DNA of 11,813 nt from CAIYRG01 sp035318785. GTDB lineage: Bacteria > Pseudomonadota > Alphaproteobacteria > Micropepsales > Micropepsaceae. This document shows positions 6,219 to 11,813 of this stretch, piece after piece; position 1 is the first letter of the stretch; every line of letters starts with the position of its first letter. The notes beneath the pieces were generated by a model, which worked only from the letters and a program-made list of their open reading frames with translations, made no database searches and was not told the origin of the DNA. The position numbers and the translations under genes were made by a program. Where the stretch lies: the NCBI GenBank assembly GCA_035318785.1, contig DATHDZ010000213.1, forward strand, positions 1 through 11,813, given 5' to 3'.

Positions 6219-6240
6219 ATGCACGTCTGGCCTTCTGCTT

Positions 6241-6244
6241 GGAG
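6241..6244 (+). promoter_or_regulatory. Ribosome binding site fixing the GTG start of fdsG
   Basis: GGAG at 6241-6244 lies six bases before the GTG at 6251. The ATG at 6247 is in another frame, and the next in-frame candidate is TTG at 6254, so the GTG is the best start. Confidence 0.6.
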
Positions 6245-6250
6245 TGATGG

Positions 6251-6739
6251 GTGTTGGGAAAAGAACGTGCCGCTTCTGCTGATAACTGGGACGCCGACGC
6301 AGCCCGGAAAATCGCGGAAGGGCTGAAGGATTTGGAAGGGCCGCTTCTTCCGATCCTGCATGAATTCAACGAGCGTTTCGGCTTTATCAGCAACGATGCG
6401 ATCGTGTTGATCGCCGATGTGCTCAACCTCACGCGGGCGGAAGTCCAAGGCGTGGTTGGATTTTATCATGATTTTCGCCGCGCACCGGCGGGCCGCCATG
6501 TGATCAAACTGTGCCGGGCCGAGGCTTGCCAGAGCATGGGCAGCGAGGCATTGGCAGAACGGCTGGAACACGCGCTGGGCATCTCGTTCGGCGATACCAC
6601 GGCCGATCACCGCGTCACTTTGGAAGAAGTTTATTGCCTGGGCAATTGCGCGCTTTCGCCGTCCGTGTTGGTGGATGGCGAGCTCTATGGCCGGGCCGAT
6701 GAAGGCAAAGTGCTGGCCCTGGTGGGAGCGCGGTCATGA
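6251..6739 (+). CDS. fdsG: NAD-dependent formate dehydrogenase gamma subunit (NuoE-like, [2Fe-2S])
   Basis: A small electron-transfer subunit of the soluble formate dehydrogenase, carrying one [2Fe-2S] cluster next to the FMN subunit. It is 162 aa, with a helical N-terminal region and then a thioredoxin-like fold. The four cluster ligands are visible as Cys88 and Cys93 (KLCRAEACQSMG) and Cys129 and Cys133 (VYCLGNCALSPSV), the CX4C...CX3C pattern of the NuoE family. GVVGFYHDFRRAP (68-80) is typical. Translation starts at a GTG. The stop overlaps the fdsB start as ATGA (6736-6739), indicating translational coupling. Genes following in the order B-A-D, rather than nuoF and nuoG in a full complex I operon, show it belongs to formate dehydrogenase. 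Confidence 0.95.
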   Translation: MLGKERAASADNWDADAARKIAEGLKDLEGPLLPILHEFNERFGFISNDAIVLIADVLNLTRAEVQGVVGFYHDFRRAPAGRHVIKLCRAEACQSMGSEALAERLEHALGISFGDTTADHRVTLEEVYCLGNCALSPSVLVDGELYGRADEGKVLALVGARS

Positions 6740-8289
6740 CGACCCGCATCTTCGTATCCCTGGATGCCGCCGCCCTTTCCGTCGGCGCCGAAGCCGTGGC
6801 GGCTGCGGTGCGCAGCGAGATCGCCGCCCGCAAGATGGACGCGGCGCTGGTGCGCAATGGCTCGCGCGGCCTTCTGTGGCTGGAACCGCTGCTCGAAATC
6901 GAAACGCTGGAAGGGCGCATCGGTTATGGCCCGGTAACCCCGGCCGACGTGAAGAGCATCCTGGATGCCGGTCCCAAGGCGGACCATCCGCTGAAACTCG
7001 GTCTGGTCGAGGCGATCCCCTATCTCGCCAAACAGCAGCGGCTCACCTTTGCACGCTGCGGCATCACCGATCCGACCTCGATGGAAGATTACGAGGCACA
7101 TGGCGGTTTGAAAGGCCTGCGCAGGGCGCTTGGTATGGCGCCGGCAGCCATCGTGCAGGAAGTCGCCGATTCCGGTTTGCGCGGACGGGGCGGCGCAGGC
7201 TTTCCCACCGGCATCAAATGGAAGACGGTGCTGGCGACGGAAGCGGATCAGAAATACATCGTCTGCAATGCCGATGAGGGCGATAGCGGCACGTTCTCCG
7301 ACCGCATGATCATGGAAGGCGATCCCTTCGCGCTGATCGAAGGCATGGCGATTGCTGGAATCGCGGTCGGTGCGACCAAGGGTTACGTCTATATCCGCTC
7401 GGAATATCCCCACGCCTTCCGGCAGATGCTGCGCGCCATCGAGATCGCCCGGACGAAAAACCTGCTCGGCACCAACATCCTGGGCAGCAACCGCATCTTC
7501 GACATGGAAGCGCGGCTTGGCGCCGGGGCCTATATTTGCGGCGAGGAAACCTCGCTGCTGGAGAGCCTGGAAGGACGGCGCGGCCAGATCCGCTTCAAGC
7601 CGCCGCTGCCCGCGATCGAGGGGTTGTTCGGCAAGCCGACCGTGGTCAACAATCTGGTCTCACTGGCGAGCGTGCCGATCATCCTTGCGGAGGGCGCTGC
7701 CCACTACAAGAATTTCGGCTTGGGCCGCTCGCGCGGCACGATGCCGATCCAGCTTGCCGGAAACATCAAACATGGCGGGTTGATCGAACTTGCCTTCGGC
7801 ACGACGCTTCGCGAGCTGATCTATGATTACGGCGGCGGCACCTATTCCGGCCGTCCCGTCCGGGCGGTGCAGGTGGGCGGACCCTTGGGCGCCTATTGGC
7901 CGACCCATTTGTTCGATGTGCCGTTCGATTACGAGGCCTTTGCGGCCAAGGGCGGCATGGTGGGCCATGGCGGTGTGGTGGTGTTCGACGACAGCGTGGA
8001 CCTGGCCAAACAGGCGCGTTTCGCCTTCCATTTCTGCGCTATCGAGTCCTGCGGCAAATGCACGCCCTGCCGTATCGGTTCGCAGCGGGGGGCCGAAACC
8101 GTCGATAAAATCATGCGGGGCGAGCGCGTGGTGGAGAATATCGACGTCGTGCGGGACCTTTGCGAGACCATGCGCGACGGCTCGCTCTGTGCTCTGGGCG
8201 GGCTTACCCCCATGCCGGTGATGAGCGCCATGGAGCATTTTCCTGAAGATTTCGACCGGAGCCCGGCGCGCGCCGCGGCTGCCGAGTGA
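6736..8289 (+). CDS. fdsB: NAD-dependent formate dehydrogenase beta subunit (NuoF-like, FMN and NAD binding)
   Basis: The diaphorase subunit, which passes electrons from formate through FMN to NAD+. It is 517 aa. An N-terminal thioredoxin-like domain without cluster cysteines (about 1-110) is followed by the NuoF core. The FMN-binding glycine motif GLRGRGGAGFPTG is at 147-159. GAGAYICGEETSLLESLEG at 262-280 belongs to the nucleotide-binding region, with VCNADEGDSGTFSDR at 176-190 before it. The [4Fe-4S] ligands are Cys439, Cys442 and Cys445 (ESCGKCTPCRIGS) and Cys485 (GSLCALGG). The fused N-terminal domain is the usual architecture of FdsB and separates it from plain NuoF. It overlaps fdsG by four bases and is followed after 24 bases by fdsA. 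No missing residues or frameshift were seen. Confidence 0.96.
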   Translation: MTTRIFVSLDAAALSVGAEAVAAAVRSEIAARKMDAALVRNGSRGLLWLEPLLEIETLEGRIGYGPVTPADVKSILDAGPKADHPLKLGLVEAIPYLAKQQRLTFARCGITDPTSMEDYEAHGGLKGLRRALGMAPAAIVQEVADSGLRGRGGAGFPTGIKWKTVLATEADQKYIVCNADEGDSGTFSDRMIMEGDPFALIEGMAIAGIAVGATKGYVYIRSEYPHAFRQMLRAIEIARTKNLLGTNILGSNRIFDMEARLGAGAYICGEETSLLESLEGRRGQIRFKPPLPAIEGLFGKPTVVNNLVSLASVPIILAEGAAHYKNFGLGRSRGTMPIQLAGNIKHGGLIELAFGTTLRELIYDYGGGTYSGRPVRAVQVGGPLGAYWPTHLFDVPFDYEAFAAKGGMVGHGGVVVFDDSVDLAKQARFAFHFCAIESCGKCTPCRIGSQRGAETVDKIMRGERVVENIDVVRDLCETMRDGSLCALGGLTPMPVMSAMEHFPEDFDRSPARAAAAE

Positions 8290-8313
8290 TATAGTGCGCG
8301 AAAGAGGCAAGCC

Positions 8314-11166
8314 ATGACCGTCCATACCGACATCGACCGCGCCAATATCGACCGGGGAACCCCGGAGCGGACAGCCACGCAAAGCGTGACGCTCGAAATC
8401 GACGGGATGCCTGTCACCGTTCCTGCCGGTACGTCGATCATGCGCGCCGCCTCGCTCGCCGGTATCCAAGTGCCCAAGCTCTGCGCCACCGACTCGCTGG
8501 ACGCGTTCGGCTCGTGCCGGCTGTGCCTGGTCGAGATCGCCGGGCGCAAGGGAACGCCGGCATCCTGCACCACGCCGGCCGAGAACGGCATGAAGGTTTC
8601 CACCCAGACCGACCGGATCGCCAAGCTGCGCCGCGGCGTGATGGAGCTCTATATCAGCGACCATCCGCTGGACTGCCTGACCTGCGCCGCCAATGGCGAT
8701 TGCGAGCTGCAGGACATGGCAGGCGCCGTGGGCTTGCGCGAGGTGCGCTATGGCTATGACGGCGCGAACCATCTCAACCAGGTGAAGGACGAGTCCAATC
8801 CCTATTTCACCTTCGATCCGTCCAAGTGCATCGTCTGCTCGCGTTGCGTCCGCGCCTGCGAAGAGGTGCAGGGCACCTTCGCGCTGACCATCGACGAGCG
8901 TGGTTTTGCTTCGCATGTCTCGGCCGGCATGAACGAGGATTTCCTGGATTCGGAATGCGTCTCCTGCGGCGCCTGCGTGCAGGCCTGCCCGACGGCGACG
9001 CTGATGGAAAAGACGGTGATCGAGCACGGCACACCGGAACGTTCGGTGCTCACCACCTGCGCCTATTGCGGCGTCGGCTGCACCTTCGAGGCGGAGCTGC
9101 AGGGCAATCGCGTCGTGCGCATGACGCCCTACAAGGACGGCAAAGCCAATCACGGCCATTCCTGCGTCAAGGGACGCTTCGCCTGGGGCTATGCCACGCA
9201 CAAGGAACGCATCACCAAGCCGATGATCCGCAAATCGATTCAGGATCCCTGGCGCGAAGTGAGCTGGGACGAAGCTATCGCCTATACGGCGTCGGAATTC
9301 CGTCGCATCCAGCAGACATACGGCAAGGGCTCTATTGGCGGCATCACCAGCTCGCGCTGCACCAATGAAGAAGTCTATGTGATGCAGAAGATGATCCGCG
9401 CGGCGTTCGGCAACAACAATGTCGACACCTGTGCGCGTGTCTGCCATTCGCCGACCGGCTATGGTCTGAAGACGGCGTTCGGCACATCCGCCGGCACGCA
9501 GGATTTCGATTCGGTCAATGAGGCCGATGTGATCCTGGTGATCGGCGCCAATCCGACGGACGCGCATCCCGTCTTTGCCTCGCGCATGAAGCGGCGCCTG
9601 CGCGAAGGCGCCAAGCTCATCGTCGTCGATCCGCGTCAGATCGATCTGGTGCGCATGCCCCATGTCGAGGCGTCCTATTACCTGCCGCTGTTGCCGGGCA
9701 CCAATGTCGCGATGATCAATGCGCTCGCGCATGTGATCGTGACCGAAGGTCTGGTCGACGAGAAATTCGTCGCCGACAATTGCGACGCGGCGGAATTCAA
9801 GGCCTGGAGCGATTTCGTCGGCCGCACCGAGAATTCGCCCGAGGCGATGGAAAAGGTCACGGGCGTTTCCGCCAAGGATGTTCGCGGCGCGGCTCGCCTT
9901 TATGCCACCGGCGGCAATGGCGCGATCTATTACGGGCTGGGCGTCACCGAACACAGCCAGGGTTCGACCATGGTGCTGGGCATGGCGAACCTCGCCATGG
10001 CGACCGGCAATCTCGGGCGCGACGGCGTCGGCGTGAATCCGCTCCGCGGCCAGAACAATGTGCAGGGTTCGTGCGACATGGGTTCGTTCCCGCACGAATT
10101 CTCCGGCTATCGGCATGTCTCCGAAGACGGTCCGCGCAAATTGTTCGAACAGGATTGGGGCGTCACCCTCGATCCGGAGCCCGGCTTGCGCATTCCCAAT
10201 ATGTTCGACTCCGCCCTGGACAAGACGTTCATGGGCCTGTTCTGCCAGGGCGAGGATATCGCGCAGTCCGATCCCAATACGCATCATGTCACCGCCGCGC
10301 TTTCGGCGATGGAATGCATTGTCGTGCATGATCTCTTCCTCAACGAGACCGCGGCATACGCGCATGTGTTCCTGCCGGGCGCCTCGTTCCTGGAAAAGGA
10401 CGGCACCTTCACCAATGCAGAGCGTCGCATCGGCCGGGTGCGCAAGGCGATTCCCCCGATGGCGGGCCTCGCCGAATGGGAAGTGATCATGAAGCTTTCC
10501 GCCGCGCTGGGTTATCCGATGCATTACAATCACCCGTCCGAAATCATGGACGAGATCGCGCGTCTGACTCCGACCTTCGCGGGCGTCTCCTACGCCAAGC
10601 TCGACGAGCTCGGCAGCGTGCAATGGCCGTGCAACGAGAAAGCTCCGGAAGGCACGCCGATCATGCATATTGGCGGCTTCGCGCGCGGCAAGGGCAAGTT
10701 CGTGCTCACCGAATATGTGCCGACGGACGAACGGACGGGCCCGCGCTTTCCGCTGCTGCTGACGACGGGGCGCATCCTGTCGCAATACAATGTCGGCGCG
10801 CAGACGCGGCGGACGGAAAACAATGTTTGGCATAGCGAGGACATCTTGGAGATTCATCCGCACGATGCGGAGAATCGCGGCATCAATGAGGGCGACCGCA
10901 TTGCCCTGATCAGCCGCGCCGGCGACACCAGCATGCGCGCGCATATCACCGAACGCGTGCAGCCGGGCGTGGTGTACACCACGTTCCACCATCCCGAATC
11001 GGGCGCGAACGTCATCACCACCGACTATTCGGACTGGGCGACGAATTGCCCCGAATACAAGGTGACGGCAGTCGAGGTCAGGCTGACCAATCGCGAATCG
11101 CGCTGGCAGGAAGATTACGAGCAATTGCAAAAGCGCCAGCGCATCGAGACGGTGGCAGCAGAATAA
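8314..11166 (+). CDS. fdsA: NAD-dependent formate dehydrogenase alpha (catalytic, Mo-bis-MGD) subunit
   Basis: Oxidises formate to CO2 at a molybdenum bis-MGD centre. It is 950 aa. The N-terminal NuoG-like part holds a [2Fe-2S] site (Cys57, Cys68, Cys71, Cys85), a His-Cys [4Fe-4S] site (His117, Cys121, Cys124, Cys130) and two ferredoxin-type sites (Cys172/175/178/182 and Cys215/218/221/225). The catalytic part begins with the Mo-proximal [4Fe-4S] site: Cys249, Cys252, Cys256 and Cys284. RVCHSPTGYG provides Cys377, the expected Mo ligand, encoded by TGC and so not selenocysteine, and His378 beside it. Arg578 in NPLRGQNNVQG matches the conserved active-site arginine. The MGD-binding C-terminal domain includes LTTGRILSQYNVG and ends near 920. 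This gives one [2Fe-2S] and four [4Fe-4S] clusters, as in characterised FdsA. AAGAGG precedes the ATG by about six bases. The stop overlaps the fdsD start. Confidence 0.98.
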   Translation: MTVHTDIDRANIDRGTPERTATQSVTLEIDGMPVTVPAGTSIMRAASLAGIQVPKLCATDSLDAFGSCRLCLVEIAGRKGTPASCTTPAENGMKVSTQTDRIAKLRRGVMELYISDHPLDCLTCAANGDCELQDMAGAVGLREVRYGYDGANHLNQVKDESNPYFTFDPSKCIVCSRCVRACEEVQGTFALTIDERGFASHVSAGMNEDFLDSECVSCGACVQACPTATLMEKTVIEHGTPERSVLTTCAYCGVGCTFEAELQGNRVVRMTPYKDGKANHGHSCVKGRFAWGYATHKERITKPMIRKSIQDPWREVSWDEAIAYTASEFRRIQQTYGKGSIGGITSSRCTNEEVYVMQKMIRAAFGNNNVDTCARVCHSPTGYGLKTAFGTSAGTQDFDSVNEADVILVIGANPTDAHPVFASRMKRRLREGAKLIVVDPRQIDLVRMPHVEASYYLPLLPGTNVAMINALAHVIVTEGLVDEKFVADNCDAAEFKAWSDFVGRTENSPEAMEKVTGVSAKDVRGAARLYATGGNGAIYYGLGVTEHSQGSTMVLGMANLAMATGNLGRDGVGVNPLRGQNNVQGSCDMGSFPHEFSGYRHVSEDGPRKLFEQDWGVTLDPEPGLRIPNMFDSALDKTFMGLFCQGEDIAQSDPNTHHVTAALSAMECIVVHDLFLNETAAYAHVFLPGASFLEKDGTFTNAERRIGRVRKAIPPMAGLAEWEVIMKLSAALGYPMHYNHPSEIMDEIARLTPTFAGVSYAKLDELGSVQWPCNEKAPEGTPIMHIGGFARGKGKFVLTEYVPTDERTGPRFPLLLTTGRILSQYNVGAQTRRTENNVWHSEDILEIHPHDAENRGINEGDRIALISRAGDTSMRAHITERVQPGVVYTTFHHPESGANVITTDYSDWATNCPEYKVTAVEVRLTNRESRWQEDYEQLQKRQRIETVAAE

Positions 11167-11417
11167 TGTCGTCTACGTCGATGGATACGCTGGTCCGCAT
11201 GGCGAACCAGATCGCGGACTTCTTCAAAATCCAGTCTGCCGACCAAGCGGTCGCGGGCACGGCCGATCACATGCGCAAATTCTGGGATCCGCGCATGCGG
11301 GCCATGATGACCCAGCATCTCGCCCATGGTGGCGCAGGGCTCAATCCCATCGCGCTGAAGGCAACCCAACAAGTGTGCAAGCCCGCCGCACAGTCCGCGG
11401 CCGGCGGTCATTCCTAG
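11166..11417 (+). CDS. fdsD: NAD-dependent formate dehydrogenase delta subunit
   Basis: A small helical protein of 83 aa, the usual size of FdsD. In characterised systems FdsD binds the catalytic subunit and is needed for mature, cofactor-loaded enzyme. Family features are LVRMANQIADFFKIQ (9-23), DHMRKFWDPRMRAMM (34-48) and the glycine-rich GGAGLNPIALKA that follows. The ATG is embedded in the fdsA stop (TAATG, 11164-11168), so it is probably translated by termination-reinitiation. The frame is open upstream inside fdsA, but that part is coding in another frame and is not used. It is followed after 26 bases by the PanE-like gene, probably in the same transcript. Confidence 0.93.
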   Translation: MSSTSMDTLVRMANQIADFFKIQSADQAVAGTADHMRKFWDPRMRAMMTQHLAHGGAGLNPIALKATQQVCKPAAQSAAGGHS

Positions 11418-11443
11418 ATTCGAATTCCAAGGGGAGACATCCA

Positions 11444-11813
11444 ATGGCTTACAAAATCCTGCTCATGGGCGCGTCCTACGGCTCGCTGCTCGCTTCCAAG
11501 ATCCTGTTCGGCGGCCATTCGGTTCATCTCGTGTGCCTCCCCGCGGAGGCGGACCTGATCAATGCGGAGGGCTTCCGCGTGCGCATGCCGGTCAGGGGAC
11601 GCAAGGATCAGATCGAGATCGACTCCCGGAAATTGCCGGGCAAGGTGAGCGCCGGCGGCACGGCAGGCGTGAACCCCAAAGATTACGACCTTGTGGGTCT
11701 GGCGATGCAGGAACCGCAATACCGCTCACCCGGCGTACGCGAGCTGTTGGATGCGGTCGCCAAGTCACGCGTGCCCTGCATGTCGATCATGAACATGCCG
11801 CCGTTGCCCTATG
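11444..11813 (+). CDS. Ketopantoate reductase-like (ApbA/PanE family) protein, 3' end outside window
   Basis: The first 123 residues of an NAD(P)-dependent reductase-like protein. The Rossmann start KILLMGASYGSLLASKIL carries a GxxxGS variant of the glycine motif, followed by a strand (GGHSVHLVC). QEPQYRSPGVRELL and SIMNMPPLPY lie near the window end. GGGGAG (11431-11436) sits seven bases before the ATG. The gene starts 26 bases after fdsD and is probably in the same operon. Family similarity alone would suggest 2-dehydropantoate 2-reductase. The variant motif and the formate dehydrogenase context also fit the PanE-like group I associate with oxalate gene clusters, where PanE2 of Methylorubrum extorquens has been reported as an oxalyl-CoA reductase. 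Substrate is therefore uncertain; family membership is fairly sure. Confidence 0.8.
   Translation, partial: MAYKILLMGASYGSLLASKILFGGHSVHLVCLPAEADLINAEGFRVRMPVRGRKDQIEIDSRKLPGKVSAGGTAGVNPKDYDLVGLAMQEPQYRSPGVRELLDAVAKSRVPCMSIMNMPPLPY

Noticed and set aside
6205..6223. Sigma-54 promoter suggested by TTGGCA...TGCA upstream of fdsG
   Set aside because: The GG and GC elements are 14 bases apart instead of the required 12, so the -24/-12 pattern fails.
9442..9444. Possible selenocysteine at the molybdenum ligand position of FdsA
   Set aside because: The codon is TGC, so the ligand is cysteine, and there is no in-frame TGA in the gene.
7660..11130. Very long open frame (over 1150 codons) on the minus strand, antisense to fdsB and fdsA
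   Set aside because: Its product is rich in His, Arg, Ala and Gly without recognisable domains, and it is fully explained as the antisense shadow of two strongly supported genes with high GC at third positions.
6251..11166. Respiratory complex I genes nuoE, nuoF and nuoG
   Set aside because: The catalytic subunit carries a full Mo-bis-MGD domain with Cys377-His378 and Arg578, fdhD and fdsD flank the genes, and no other nuo genes follow, so this is formate dehydrogenase.

Overview
The window looks like a piece of a GC-rich alphaproteobacterial chromosome. That placement rests on codon choice, on protein similarity recalled from alphaproteobacterial families, and on the type of dispersed palindromic repeat present; no taxonomic marker gene is in view, so the genus is left open. 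The dominant theme is formate and one-carbon metabolism.

Left part, plus strand. The C-terminal roughly 70% of formate-tetrahydrofolate ligase (fhs) enters from the left edge. A palindromic repeat follows, then a two-gene unit of mobA (molybdenum cofactor guanylyltransferase) and a beta-carbonic anhydrase gene. Middle, minus strand, read right to left: a lipoprotein diheme cytochrome c resembling the periplasmic part of CcoP/FixP, an exported protein of a recognisable but functionally unassigned family, and a small two-helix membrane protein. A second copy of the palindromic repeat lies between the cytochrome gene and fdhD, which are divergently transcribed.

Right part, plus strand. fdhD (the FdsC-type sulfur carrier for formate dehydrogenase) is followed by fdsG, fdsB, fdsA and fdsD, the soluble NAD-dependent molybdenum formate dehydrogenase. 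A ketopantoate-reductase-like gene is cut by the right edge. fdsG/fdsB overlap by ATGA and fdsA/fdsD by TAATG, so the subunits are probably translationally coupled. A perfect 21-bp dyad sits 33 to 53 bases upstream of the fdsG start and is the best operator candidate in the window.

How the genes fit together. Formate can be activated to 10-formyl-tetrahydrofolate (Fhs) or oxidised to CO2 with NADH formation (FdsGBAD). MobA and FdhD supply and sulfurate the bis-MGD cofactor of FdsA. Carbonic anhydrase can equilibrate the CO2 with bicarbonate. The PanE-like gene at the right edge hints at a link to oxalate or other C2 acid metabolism, but that is inference. The minus-strand trio has no visible tie to formate, and its function is the main unknown.
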